Origin: Jaltomata sinuosa
Taxonomy: Eukaryota > Streptophyta > Magnoliopsida > Solanales > Solanaceae
Assembly: GCA_003996215.1 (NCBI GenBank)
Contig: QJPP01000858.1
Coordinates: forward strand, 248,001 to 312,000
Direction: 5' to 3'
DNA length: 64,000 nucleotides
This document shows positions 22,801 through 35,205 of this stretch, piece by piece. The translations under genes were made by a program, and so were the position numbers. A model generated the notes under the pieces. That model did not search any database. It was not told the DNA's origin and worked only from the letters and a program-made list of their open reading frames with translations. The first letter of the stretch is position 1. Each line of letters begins with the position of its first letter.

Positions 22801-23588
22801 TGGATCAACGCCGAGCGAAGAAACGTTGGAAGACCAAAGTTGCAAAAAGTAGCAGAACAAGCCATAGATAACCTCATTGGATTTGATAGTGATGATGGCG
22901 CTGAACTTGAAGATCGTCAATCAGCTTTACTAGGAATTGAGGTTGAAGAAGCTGAAACTTTACAAAGTTTAGAAGATAAATTTATAAATCTATACAACTA
23001 TTAGTATTACATTCAAGGCTTAGTTGAAACAGAACCCTTCCTAGAAGGTGGCTGCGTAAATTAGGCGCTTTACTAATAGTTGTAAATTGTAATATTAGTT
23101 TGAAATTTTGAATAAATTGGATTATTTTTTAATTTTTATCATTGTTTTATACTTTTATAGTTTTATACTTTTATTCATTGAAAACATAAACTAATAAATT
23201 GAAAACTTAAAAAAATAAACAACAAACTTATAAATTGAAAACTTAAAAAAATAAACTAAAACATAAACTAATAGACTTCAAAACATAAACTTATAAATTG
23301 AAAACTTAAAAAAATAAAAAACTTTAAACAAACTAAAACATTTCAAATATATAGCTTAAAAAATATATATAAACTATAAACTTAATAAGACTTCAATTAA
23401 AATAAATAAAACTTATAAATTAAAAAACTTTAAAAATCAAAAGCTTTAACAAACTAATAAACTTCAAATATAATTTATATAAGTTATAAAATTTTAAATC
23501 ATAATTAACTTTTAAGTTATAACTTATAAAAACTTTTAAGTTATAAGTTATCACTTGAAAATTAAGTTTGATATTCAAAATGTAATTC

Positions 23589-23619
<31 letters not shown>

Positions 23620-23802
23620 TCCGGTAAACCTGTCCGGCCCATTCCGGTCCGATACCAGTCCATTCCGGTACCATTCCGGTTTAAACCGGAATGGGATGGA
23701 ATCCGGTTTCCATACCGGTTGAACCGGTCCGATTCATTCCGGTACGTCCGACCATCCCATTCCGGTCCGGCCATCCCATTCCGGTCCGGTGCCCAGTCTT
23801 AA
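19886..23802 (+). mobile_element. hAT-superfamily DNA transposon
   Basis: An exact 8-bp target duplication GTGGTTCT flanks the element (19878-19885 and 23803-23810), as expected for hAT elements. Both ends are rich in CCGGACCGG-type repeats, and the terminal 20 bases are imperfect inverted repeats (left end GCCGGACCGG, right end CCGGTCCGGTGC). It carries a C homopolymer at 20162-20184 and an A homopolymer near 23598-23620. The element is nested in the RTE LINE, so it is the younger of the two. Confidence 0.9.
20535..23004 (+). pseudogene. hAT transposase with BED zinc finger, inactivated
   Basis: The start is ATG at 20535. The N-terminal part is Ser-rich, then acidic. A BED zinc finger follows at about 21000-21100 (CRICKQTW ... 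LKSHLVRKH). Next come the RNase-H-like core (TTDMGRSPNGFDYLTVTAHWID, CGAHILNLVVKDG) and the C-terminal hAT dimerisation region at about 22690-22810 (SSVASEQAFSAARFQI ... LFRDWI). The frame is broken by three in-frame stops (20967 TGA, 21948 TGA, 22059 TAG), each where the family has Trp, and by frameshifts near 22250 and 22550. The enzyme would have cut and joined DNA at the element ends; this copy cannot encode it. Confidence 0.85.
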
Positions 23803-23975
23803 GTGGTTCTGAACCTTTTTTCCCAAATTGAGATGGTGTAGTTTAGCCACTGATTGTTTTTGCGGTAGTTCTGTTGCATAGACCAGTTTCTTGTTTGCAT
23901 TTCCTGTATTATAGTTGTGTGGTGTAGATTAGTTGGTTTAGTTAGTATATCCCTGTTCGGCGTGCACTTCCTTTA

Positions 23976-26900
23976 GTGGCTTTGGTGGATGATGGTAGAC
24001 TAGGGTCATGTCAGAGGTCGGGGTCGGGGTCGGGGTCGTGTTCAAGGTTGGAGGCGGGGAGTAGGAGGGGTAAGGGGGTTAATGGGGCCTCTAGGTTGAG
24101 AGTAGGGTCTTGGAATATAGGGACTTTACAAGGAGAGCTAGTGAAGATTCTAAGGAAGAGGAGGATTAATATAGCTCGTGAAACCAAACGGGTAGGTACT
24201 AAGGCGCGGGAAATGGACGGGTATAAGTTGTGGTACTCAGGGGCGTGAGGAATAGGAATGGAGTAGGAATCTTAGTAGATGAAGAGCTTAGGGAGAAAGT
24301 GGTAGCGGTTAGGAGGATCAACGATAGGATGATGTCGATTAAGTTGGTCATTGAAGGGTCTACTTTGAACATTATTAGTGCTTACACACCGCAAGCGGGC
24401 TTGGACATGGAGGAGAAGAAAAGCTTTTGGGAAGGTTTGGATGAGGTGGTGAGAGATGTTCCTAACACCGAGAAGCTTTTTATTGGAGGAGATTTCAACG
24501 GGCACATCAGGTCGTCCCCGAGGAGCTATGATGATGTGCATGGAGGCTTTGGTTTCGGGGAGAAGAACAAAGGAGGAACCTCAGTTTTGAATTTTGTTAG
24601 AGCCTTTGGGTTGATGGTAGTGAGTTCGAGCGTCCCAAAGAAGGAGGAACACCTGGTTACCTTATGTAGTTCGGTGGCCAAGACTCAAATAGACTTTTTA
24701 CTTCTAAGGAAGGGTGATAGAGGTTTTTCTAAAGACGGTAACGTTTTACCTAGTGAGAATCTTTCGACCCAGCATAAGCTTTTGGTGATGGACTTGGAAA
24801 TCAAGAAGAACAAAGGAAGAGGGGTGTAGATGTTCGGCCAAGGGTTAGGTGGGGTAGCTTGACTATGGTCAGTTCCCTGAAGATAGGAGAGAAGTTGAGG
24901 GCTATGGGGGCTTGGGAAAGTAGAGAGGATGCGGATAGTATGTGGGATTCGACTTCCAGTTGCATCAGGGAGACGGCTAGGGAAGTGTTGGATGTCTCGA
25001 AAGGCCAATCTGGCAAGTATCAGGGAGACTGGTGGTGGAATGAAGAAGTTAAAAGGAAGGTGGAGGCGCGAGATACAATCCTTAATAGTTCACTGTTGGC
25101 GAAAGCCAATGTCCTGGGGTCTTGGGGACTCATTCTGACTGAAACAAGGGGCGGTTCTTTACCAACTTCTAAATATTCTATTTTAGTGAAAAGGTGAGCA
25201 CCTAGCGAGAAAGGTTGCTTTACTAAGTAAGATAAGGCAAGAAGCAAGGGCGCAGCAGCTGCACGAAGTTGCTTCTTAGCGCATCCCTTTTCTTGCTCGT
25301 TAGCGCTTGACTAATAAGATAGAAAGGGCCTTTCTTGCTTGTTTAGTAAAGTCTCGTTGTTTGATAGGAGTAGGTGCTTGCTAGGTTTTCATTGTAGAGA
25401 TTAAGGATGAGGAGGAGAAGCGGACGAATAGGGAGGAGTACAAGGTAGCTAGGAAAGAGGCTAAGTTAGTTGTTACGGCAGCTAAGACAGTAGCTTTCGA
25501 AAGCTTATATACAGAATTGGAGGATAAGGGTGGGGAAAAGAAGTTATACAGGCTAGCCAAAACTAGAGAGAGGAACGCTCAGGACCTTGACCAAGTGAAG
25601 TGCACCAAGGATGAGGACGGCAAAGTTTTTGTGGATAAGGTACCCATTAGGAGGGGATGGCAATCATACTTCCATAAACTCTTGAACGAAGAGGGGAAGA
25701 GAAGCATGGTGTTGGGGGATTTGGTGCACTCAGAGACGCGTCACGACTATGGTTATTGTAGGCGTATAAAGGTTGAGGAGGTTAAGGGTGCTATTCAGAG
25801 GATGCATAGGGGTAGAGCGACTGGTCCAAATGAGATTCCGGTCGATTTTTGGAAAAGCACAGGCAGGGTAGGTATGGAGTGGCTGAGCGAGTTGTTTAAT
25901 GTCATTTTCAGGACAACGAAGATGCTCGAAGCTTAGAGATGGAGTACGATGATGCCATTGTACAAGAACAAGGGTGACATCCAAAATTGCAACAATAGGG
26001 GTATCAAGTTGTTAAGTCACACGATGAAGGTTTGGGAAAAGGTCGTGGAGTTGAGGTTGAGGAGGATCGTAACCATTTTCGAGAATTAGTTTGGATTCAT
26101 GCCAGGACGCTTGACTATAGAAGCTATTCATCTCGTAAGGAGACTGGTGAAGCAGTATAGGGAGAGGAAGGAGGACTTACACATGGTGTTCATCGATCTA
26201 GTAAAGGCCTACGACAAAATCCCTAGGGAGGTTCTAGGGAGGTGCTTGGAGGCTAGAGGTGTACATACGGCTTACACTAGGTCGATTAAGGACATGTATG
26301 ATGATGCCAAGACTCGAGTGAGAACTGTGGGAGGAGACTCGGAGCACTTTCTGTATTGATGGGGGTTGCACCAAGGATTGATCCTTAGCCCTTTTTTATT
26401 TGCCTTGGTGATGGATGTATTAATGCGACAAATTCAAGGTGAGGTGCCTTGGTGTGTGTTGTTTGCGGATGATGTAGTTTTGATTAACAAGACTCGCGGG
26501 AGAGTAAATGCTAAGTTGGAGGTTTGGAGACAAACTCTGAAGTCCAATGGGTTTAGGTTGAGCAGGACCAAGACGAAATATTTGGAGTGTAAGTTCAGTG
26601 AAGTGCCATATGAGGCTGACGTAGTAGTGAGGCTTGATTCTCAGGTCATTCAAAACAGAGGTAGCTTCAAGTATCTTGGGTCTGTTATCCAGGGTAATGG
26701 AGCGATTGACGAGGATGTCACCCACCGTATTGGTGCAGGGTGGATGAAATGGAGACACGCATCAGGCGTCTTGTGTGATAAGAAGGTGCCTCTTAGACTT
26801 AAAGGCAAGCTCTACAGAGTGGCGATTAGACCAATGTTGTATGGGGCGGAGTGTTGGCCTGTGAAGAACTCTCACATCCAAAAGATGAAGGTGGCGGAGA

Positions 26901-27127
26901 TGAGAATGTTGCGATGGATGTGTGGGTTTACTATAAGAGATAGGATTAGAAATGAGGTTATTCAAGACAAGGTAGGAGTGACTTCGATGGAAGACAAGAT
27001 GTGGGAAGTGAAGTTGAGATGGTTCGGGCATGTGATGAGGAGGCGCACGGATGCCCCAGTCTGGCGGTATGAGAGGTTGGCTATGGACGATTTCAGGAAA
27101 GGTAAAGGTAGACCGAAGAAATATTAG
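23976..27127 (+). pseudogene. RTE LINE endonuclease-reverse transcriptase, broken
   Basis: An APE-like endonuclease opens at about 24090 (LRVGSWNIGTLQGELVKIL) and continues in a second frame with ISAYTPQAG and FIGGDFNGH. The reverse transcriptase is seen at about 26099-27127 (VFIDLVKAYDKIPREV, then SPFLFALVMDVL, then CVLFADDVVLI at the catalytic site), followed by CDKKVPLRLKGKLYRV, MLYGAECWPVK and LRWFGHVMRR, typical of plant RTE elements. Frameshifts lie near 24240, 24830 and 26355, and a stop at 25934. A foreign piece of about 330 bases (about 25075-25405) replaces coding sequence between the endonuclease and reverse transcriptase. It cannot make a working protein. Confidence 0.85.
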
Positions 27128-27760
27128 AGGGAGGTGATTAGATAGGACATGGAGCAGTTACAGCTTATCGAGGACATGACCCTAGATAGAAGGTGTGGAG
27201 AACGCGTATTAGGGCAGAGGAATATGAGGGATTGCGTCCTTGCTAGTAGGTAGGAGTGCTGTGTTTTGTGGCCTGTACTAGTATGCATAGCGTTTCACTT
27301 GTAGTTTCTTGTTCTTGGAGTTTTGGTGATATTTGTTGTTTCGGGTAGATCGATAATTATAGTATTATCTTGCGGTAGTAGTATTTCTGCTACTATATGT
27401 TTGGTTTTTATTACTACCTATTATTTCGTGCTCTTTTACTATATCTTTTCTCGCTTGTTTTCTCCTGAGCCTAATCTTGCAGTAGTATTATTTCTGCTAC
27501 TATATGTTTGGTTTTTATTACTACCTATTGTTTCGTGCTCTTACTATATCTTTTCTCGCATGTTTTCTCCTGAGCCGAGGGTCTATCAGAAACAGCCTCT
27601 CTACCTCACCTTTGAGGTAGTGGTACGGACTGCGTACACTCTACCCTCCCCAGACCCCACTTAATGGGACTACACTGGGTATGTTGTTGTGTTCTTAAGT
27701 ACAGCATCCAGAAGACAAAAATTATAGCTACAACTGCAACAAAAGAAGTGTCTTACTTCG

Positions 27761-29621
27761 CTAGGCAGCCTCTACCTTATTGCCATCCACGACATTGAGT
27801 ATAGGAAGACTGCTAAGGAATTCATCAAGACCTTCAAAAAACCCAATTACTTCAACAGTATCATCCTATCCCTATCCTGGTTCATCTTCTCGACGCATCG
27901 GAATTATAGGCTCTTCAACCTCATTACTGAATTCCACATTCAAATCCAAATTCCCCAAGTGTTTTGCAACCCTCCCAGGTTGCCTTCTTGTGTTACTTGC
28001 GACACCTCTCTTACTTGACTCAACTGCCACCACCCTGAGTTGCTAAACCATCTTGCAAATTTACATCATTATTCCCTTCAACAGTTTCTACCTTATCAGC
28101 TTGCTGTTTCTTGGCATTTTTACTCGAGGTTCCAGTCCTTGGCACTCTTTCGCTTCCCATTCTTTGTTTTCTTCCTCTCCTTATTCCGATTCCAATCCTC
28201 ATCTGAATCCTCACCTAACTCAGATACCTCAATAAACACATCATCATCATCATCAACATATATTCTTGGAGCAGAATGCTTTCGTCCACCTCCACTTATC
28301 GATCCACCAGAATTATGCAAACTACTAAGATTATTCACATTACTCTGTCCTCCAACAGCATGATTGTTTACATTACTCCCAACATTCCCCCCAAATCGCC
28401 GACTGGTAAACATGGCGAAAATGGGGACCAGCTCAAATTGTTATCTACATTTCTATCAAAATCCTCCAAAGAAAATCAAAAAGGCATAATCCCCAACAAC
28501 AAAAATTATTTTCTTTTCCATCAATAATTGGAGGAGACGCAATTGTTACAGCTTGAAAAGCCTTCTTACAATTTGACACCTTAAACTAAAATCAATATAA
28601 TCCACAGAGTACTCATACATAATAAAACAATAAGGACATGCAGTCCAGAAACTGGGTATCCTCTTACTTGATGCATCTGCATTCCCTTCCTTGTCCTTCA
28701 CATCATCACTAGTACTTGCAGACTTACTTGCATTGTTCCCCACCACATTCTCATTTCTCTCCGGGGACTGTTGATTCCCCTGCTGCTCTGCAGAAACCAC
28801 CACCTCTGGCCCTTGTGTCGAGCTCAACCCGATACCGAACTGTGGGTTTTCTCTATTCAAGCTTCTCACAACGGTTATCGGCTGTGGTTGGTTCAAACTC
28901 AAGAATGTAGCAGGTTGTTCATCTGCCTTCAAAAATGAAATTGAAGTCACAGGTTGTGTCTGTTGTCTCGGAAACGTTACAGGTTGTTGCGGTTGCTGCT
29001 CAATCTCCGATCTTGCCATAGAGGTCATTGGCGAAATTCCAGCTTGTGGGTCTCTACTAAAGCTTACTCCAGCAACATTTGACCCTTGATCTTGAGTAGG
29101 AAAATTCACAAACACCTGGTCTGCATTCGAGCTGGAAGGCATTGAAAACAAACATTCTGATGCACAACTGGGTAAAGGTTAACGAAGAAACCCAACTCCT
29201 TATCATACATATTCTTCCTCAAGGGTTTAGATAGAACGGAGAATGCATCAACAACAAGACGACAAGCCTGATCGGAAAACAGGAAATAGTTATTATGAGG
29301 GTTAAGAAGAAGAGCAAACCTGCGATACTGTTTGGAAATGAAATCGGAGTTCTGGGTTTGATTATGAGGGATTTGGAGAATAGAGTAGTAATCAAAGTGG
29401 TGATTATTTATACGTTTGTCGCCAGTGATTAAGGTATCAACAATACCGAGGATTTGGTCGGTAACGGGTGCTAATGTCGGGTCGGATTCATGGGGCACGG
29501 GTCGCGAATGATTTGCTACCGACAAGGTCACGATTTGTTAAGAGCTTTTCGGCTATTGATAGCAAATGTGAACTTCTGGTCGGTTTGATGGGGGGCCATT
29601 GATGAAGAAGGGATGCTCCAT
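27761..29621 (-). pseudogene. DnaJ-like zinc-ribbon gene, copy D1 (broken)
   Basis: This is the same family as D5 (57963-59846). The start codon position is 29619-29621 (MEHPFFING). Frameshifts occur soon after NRPE, again before the ESDPTL segment, and near 29150. Further breaks lie beyond the zinc-ribbon region (WTACPYCFIMYEYSVDY). The copy also has the 20-bp deletion shared with D2 and D4 near 28025. The J-like region reads LLNPHNN where a true J domain has HPD. The RTE LINE is inserted in its 3' untranslated region. It is clearly non-functional. Confidence 0.85.
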
Positions 29622-29700
29622 TAGGGTTTGGAAGAAAATGAAAGAGGAAGAAAGGCGGGGTGAATGAGAGGAAGTGTGTTCCTCTGAATGAAATAGAAGT

Positions 29701-29706
29701 CACGTG
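29701..29706. promoter_or_regulatory. G-box CACGTG upstream of D1
   Basis: A perfect CACGTG lies 80 bases upstream of the D1 start codon. The same box is in the same place in D2, D4 and D5. G-boxes bind bZIP and bHLH factors; use here is inferred. Confidence 0.5.
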
Positions 29707-29744
29707 TTGTTTGCAGATTTTGAGGATGCAATATTGCAAATTGA

Positions 29745-31432
29745 TAGATCCTCAAATTTGTCAGCAAATTTTATTTGGACACTCGTACTATAACATATTT
29801 CAGTTCAGTAACTGAACACACAATAAAGTGTTCTTATGAGACATTTTCGATTCAAAATTCAAAAAGAAAATTGTATGTGTATATAAATCAATATAGATAT
29901 AGATATCGTATATAAAAGATAGGGTTATATTTTTAAAAGAAATATGTGTATTGTATATAATCGATATAGATATAGATCGTATTCAACAAAATAATTTTAC
30001 AATTTAACTAACTAAATAAAAAAATATGTAATTTTACGTTCTTTCACATTCTCAGTGGGAGTTTTTGCGAGTCAAATTCATAGCGTAAAAGAGAACAAAA
30101 AGTCAGAGACAATGTAGCACGTGAACAAGGGCATGCAACATGCTATCTCCATTATCAAAGTTTGGATTAAATCTCTTATTTTGCTCAAGTATTGAATGTT
30201 TTTAATCTTTAAAGAAGTGGGTTAATGTTTCTTTGATTATTCTTGTTCTTTAATGTTTCTTAAGGAGTAACTAACCGTAGGACACACCCGTTTATGATGA
30301 TTTAGGCTCGAGAGAGGAAAATTGAGGTTGGGAAAGATTAATTAACAAGAATTTGGGGCGTTAAGCCGCATCTAATAGTTCGAGCTAGAGATAGGAGAAC
30401 TACTTGTAGCCGCATTCGGGTGTCCTTAATGCTCTTAATTGGGCTAGAAATAGCCAATTAGGTAGTTTGGTAAGTGTCCGAGAGGAACTAATAAAGAATT
30501 GTTATCTGAGGTCAATTAACATAAACTCGCTCTTATTTGTAAGATCGTGAAATACATTGAACCATTACTTGAAAGTGATTTCCTTTGTATTAATGCTTGT
30601 GGTCATTGATCATTTTACTTCCTTTCTAGATTAGTTTATATTTTCGTATTAGTTATAATTTTCTCAAAATCAAAATATTATCAAGTGTATGGCTTAGCAT
30701 AGAAAGTAATAATTACCTGCTTGCTTGATTGCCTTCACATTGTTCTTCATGAGATTCGACCCCGACTCATAGTTGGGTAAACTATATTGCATACGACCGT
30801 GTACACTTTCTCACTGGAGGAGTCGATTTGGACGTTGTCATGCCACAACCCACAACTCCTCAAATAAGAATGAAAAATAAAGCCACATCGAATGCATTTC
30901 AGTTTGCACTATCCATTTGCCTAATAGGGTACATTGACTAATTTAGTAGGGTATTAGACTTAATATTAGGTACATGGGCTTGTCTAATATGCAAGGATAA
31001 ATATAAGGTATAAAAAATTGGATTTTTGAATATCTGAAAATCCAAAGTCACATCCAAAATCTGAATTTTTTAGAAGTTAAATCCAAAATCCAATCCGTAA
31101 TCCGAAAACCCAAATCAAAAATCGTTCGGCCCAAAGTCTGGTCTCTGCCCAGCCCTACTCATACCTACACGCAGACCTACATGCCAGCATGTATGTATAT
31201 AATAGAAGCCATGAACATTACTTCTTATACATAACAAAGAGCTCTAATCATCTATAGATAATAGCTGACCGCACCATGGGCTAGCCCATACACCCACTGC
31301 ACGAGTGGAATACTAGCCCTCGCCACTTCTTTCGCTGACCCTATCCACCTCCTTTGCTTAGATAAAAAAATCCAATTTAAATGAGAACATAATGGCAAGA
31401 ACAATCAGGAAAACAACAGCATGTATTCTAAC
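29745..31432. repeat. T1: upstream tail shared by D1, D2 and D4
   Basis: This aligns with 37205-38972 and 54290-55897. The part with GGGATTCGACCCC-like and CATACGACCGTGTA runs resembles plant LTR-retrotransposon sequence, but no full element or target duplication was found. The last 75 bases are the 5' end of the intron that follows exon K1. No host gene is seen. Confidence 0.7.
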
Positions 31433-32330
31433 CTGGACAAGCTTTTTGCACATAATGAAACTCAAGCCCTCCATCACTTCCACGTCTTTATGCCTTCTTC
31501 CACCAAAGTGAATGGCAGAGATTGAGTTATCTGATTTGAGAGCCTTCAAGGTTAACCTCAATTTCAAATTTTATGGTCACATATTCGTCTGTCGTCCATG
31601 TCTTCTTGCTCCCCAAACTGTCATTCCCACCCTCAGCTCCAGTCTCTAAAACCACTCCAAATATAACAGAGCCCTTTCCAATGCTGACATTTAACAAATG
31701 TCCTACCAGATGTAACAAAACCTAAAGTTTGCTCTTTTCGTCACCCATCACCTGATTAGGCAAAGAAGTAGGAACATCTGTAGAAAATCCAAAGCCCTTA
31801 CAGATGCACAAGCACTTAACAAGATAGGAAATCTCCCTGACCAGTAAATGCAACTGAAAGGGCCTCACTTCTACTGGAAACCTTCCATCATCTTTGGCAT
31901 ATATCTCCATCGCATCATTTATTAATGTGGAGAGAACAGCGCTTGTTTTCACCATTGCGTTAACAATAATCCTCTGGTCAGAGCTTGCTTTCTCACCTTG
32001 AAATATGGAGAGCAAAGACAAATTGAGTGCATCGGCAGCCTCAATCCATTGTTCCTCACCTTCTGAAACGAAATCCTTGTCTGGCTTGCCTTCATAGCAT
32101 TCTCTATAGCCTGCTGCAGCACACAATTTCTAATTTCTAGTTTCTCCCTTATTGTCTGAGACTCTTCAAGAACAGTGGCATGGGACAAAGCCACAGCCAA
32201 CTGATCAGAAACCACTTCCACTATCTCCATCTAATCATAGCTCCAGACCCTATCAGATACACTTGAAAGAACCAATCCTAATCGTAATTTTCGGAACTTT
32301 GGGATGATAGATCCAATGCTTTATCTTTCC
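31433..32330 (-). pseudogene. Ethylene receptor (subfamily II) kinase-region exon, K1
   Basis: The - strand encodes EIVEVVSDQLAVALSHA (end of the GAF region), then AMKASQTRISFQKV and LPMHSI (the H-box area), DQRIIVNAMVKTSAVLSTL, NDAMEIYAKDDGRFPVEVR, MLHLVGHLLNVSIGKGS and IHFGGRRH, ending KLVQ at a GT donor (31432). This is the ETR2/EIN4-type receptor order. An in-frame TAG lies just before MEIVEVV, and several frameshifts separate the segments. The N-terminal ethylene-binding membrane part is absent. Exon R (16005-16525) begins with the segment expected next after the intron. Confidence 0.83.
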
Positions 32331-33423
32331 TCACTTAAATACTAGGCTTAATTTGCTTGGCATAGGGCTCAAACCCGGGACCGATGTGATTGAAATCTTT
32401 ATCTCTATGACTATGATTCATGGAATAGTTTTGAATTGTAACTTAATAGGCGTTTGGCCATAGATTCCAAATATTTTTCACTTTATTTGGAATTTATGAA
32501 GTTGGAGTTGAAGATGAAGTTATGTTTGGTTATACTTTTGCAAAGGAGAGAAGAGGGCACTTTATTTGAAATTTATGAAGATGGAGTTGGAAAAAGGTTT
32601 GGAGCACTTCTCCAAATTTGGAATCCAACTTCAAGTTGGAATTGGAAATTTTATAACAAAACATTGATTTTGAAATGAAGTGAAATTATTCCGGAAAAAA
32701 AAGTGAATAATTCTCATGAAAAATTAGTATCTACATTATGCATGAGATAATAAATGAGCAATGAGCAGCACATATGTATCAGCTAAAGAAGGTTATCATT
32801 TCAGAATATGAAAAGAAACATCAAAACCAGCAATATCAAACATGGACACATCAATGCAAAATATTTGGGAGATCCAAAATCAAAACAACCAATTACATAT
32901 AAAACAAAACATGAATATTTAAAAAGAGTACACTCAGATGAGAGTATTTTGCTAAATTAGAGCTTAGCATTTCAGAGAAATCCCGGGTGAAAGATTAATT
33001 CATAGATGTTGAAATATTGATTTGACATTCTGTAACAAGGGACAGAATTAAAGTGAAAAAGATATTTCGTTGTCACCGTGCAATGACTACTTTTTTTCTT
33101 ATTTGAAGCAACAAGTTGAGGATCTTATTGGTTAGAAGTATTATTACGATGCAATAAAATTGTTACCAATAAGATCCTCAACTTGTAACTCCAGATAAGC
33201 AAAATGAAGAATAAGCACTATCAATTGCCTGCCAAACTAGACTAACACTTACTTTTGACATCGACAGGAGTTCAAGTTGCAATTCAAGTTTATTTTGCAA
33301 TGATCAGATAGTGGGCAAATGAGTCCGTAACAGCAACTATTTCATCTCTTAAAAACGAAAAGATATGTTATTTAGACTGGAAGAACTAAGCAATATAAAG
33401 AAAACTATGATTACTAATAATAA
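32331..33423. repeat. E1: array spacer with foldback
   Basis: The left half (about 32445-32700) is a dispersed repeat beginning GGCGTTTGGCCATAG and rich in TTTGGAATTTATGAAG motifs. It also occurs at 39.55, 50.43, 56.80 and 60.97 kb. The right half holds a perfect 22-bp inverted repeat (33111-33132 and 33165-33186) with a 32-base loop. No gene is seen. Confidence 0.75.
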
Positions 33424-35013
33424 GAGAGGATTGAGACTGGGGGACCCCATGTCCCCTTCCTATTTGTTATTGCTATGGAGTACCGTTCTAAATTGCTGAA
33501 ACACCTTATGACCCACCCTGAATTCAAGTTCCATCCAAGATGTGCTAAAGTAGAGGTGATCCAACTTGGGTTTGCTGACGACCTTCTACTTTTCTGTAAA
33601 GGGGAGGTCAGGTCTGTCCAATTGTTGAATAACTGTTTTCAGGAGTTCTCACTTCTCACAGGCCTCTGGGCTTGTGGCCAATACTGAGAAAAACTCAATC
33701 TACTTTGGAGGGGTGAAGGACCATAGCCAAGCTGCTATTATGGGTATGCTAGGTTTTATTAAGGGGGAGATACCTTTTAAGTACTTAGGTGTTCCACTTA
33801 GTACTGAAAGGCTATCAATTAGCCAATGCCAACCACTCCTCACAAGACTGCTATTGAGAATCACATGTTGGACTACCAAGTTCCTATCATATGCAAGGAG
33901 GGAGCTGTTGATCAAGTCAGCGTTGTTTTCCATCCAAGTATACTGGTCACAGATATTTGTATTACCAACTAAGGTGATTCAATTGATTGAAGCCACATGT
34001 ATGAGATTTTTGTGGACTGGTGGAGTTGAACTTCTAGCATGGGACAATGTTTGTATGCCTAGAACTGCCGGGGTACTTAACATCTTGGATGTCACTGTGT
34101 GGAATAGAGCAGCTGTTAGCAAGCTATTGTGGAACCTATGTAGGAAAAAGGACAGTTTGTGGGTTAAATGCGTACATAGCTACTACATCAAAGACAGGAA
34201 TGCATGGAACTGCACACTTAATCAAGCATCTTGGGTGGTACAAAGGATACTGAAGTGTACAGAACATCTACGAGCTGCAGGAATAATGGAGACTGAATTG
34301 GTTAACATGCAGCAATACTCTATCAAGAAGGTATACGTAGCAATGAGGGGCAACTTCCAAAAAGTCCGGTGGAGCAAGGTTATTTGCAACAACTTTGGTC
34401 TACCTAATTATACTCAGAATGGCAACATTGAGAAGGCTACACACCAAGGATAGACTCATGAGTTGGGGTGTCTTAGACGAGCAGCAGTGTGTCCTATGTA
34501 CTGGGGTCAATGAATCAATGGATCATCTATTCTTCAGTTGTGACTATGCTTGTGGCATTTGGTCCAAGTTACTGCAATGACAAGGGATATCAAGACAACC
34601 GCAAAACTGGGGGAACTGGCTTGGAAATGCACTAATGCCAAGGGGAAAGGAGCTACTGCTACAATATACAGAATGTGCTTGGCTGCAGCAGTGTACCATG
34701 TGTGGATAGAGAGGAATCACAGAGTATTTCAGAGCAAATGCTAACCGCCGCAAGTGCTCACAAGGAAGATAGTGCAGGAAGTTGGGATTGGAGGATCACT
34801 GGTACCCCGATTGGCAAGAAGAATCTCGGAGATTAATTGCTATCCCTAATCTCCAGATATCAGCTTGCAGATAAGTTTTGAGTTTTTTCTTCTTATGATG
34901 TATTAGTTGTTAGCCTTGCTCACCGTGTGGGTGTTATGCCAACACAGGTTGGTCTTTTGTACGGATTAGCTAGTTTGGTAATAAAACAAGTCTTTTAATT
35001 GCCCCAAAAAAAA
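33424..35013 (+). mobile_element. 5'-truncated L1-type LINE
   Basis: The sequence enters inside a reverse transcriptase (LRLGDPMSPSYLLLL-like frame, then QLGFADDLLLFCKGEV with the catalytic FADD). It continues through GEIPFKYLGVPLS and LLIKSALFSIQVYWSQIF to the zf-RVT region (DRLMSWGVLDEQQCVLC ... DHLFFSC). It ends in an A-rich tail at about 35005. The order is that of plant L1-type LINE ORF2. Frames are broken near 33680 and 34450. Other units of the array lack it at this place, so it inserted after the duplications. No clear target duplication was found. Confidence 0.85.
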
Positions 35014-35205
35014 AATTACTGAAGGAGCATGGAGATAGAAACAGTAAACTGAATACTGCAGCTACTTCAAAAGAGAATAGTAATTTAGGATTACAACAAA
35101 AAACATCAATGCAAGTGCCCGAGTACTTCTACACCATTCTTAACTACAGCATTCAGAAGACAAAAATTATAGCTACAACTACAACGAAAGAAGTTTCTTA
35201 ATTCG

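Larger units (their letters stand above)
19083..27691 (+). mobile_element. RTE-clade LINE with a hAT transposon inside it
   Basis: The insertion is bounded by a 15-bp target duplication with one mismatch: TTCTTAACTACAGCA at 19068-19082 and TTCTTAAGTACAGCA at 27692-27706. The LINE runs + strand. It has a GC-richer 5' region (19083-19885), an endonuclease and reverse transcriptase region (23976-27127), and a 3' end finishing GGGTATGTTGTTGTG. After subtracting the 3917-bp hAT element, the LINE is about 4.7 kb. It sits in the 3' untranslated region of DnaJ-like copy D1, 55 bases past its stop codon position. Confidence 0.85.

Noticed and set aside
28120..28413. Open frames antisense to or overlapping the DnaJ-like copies (many on the + strand, such as 58276-58811 and 52709-53102)
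   Set aside because: They are shadows of the Ser/Asn/Gln-rich - strand coding sequence and recur in each copy only because the copies are homologous.
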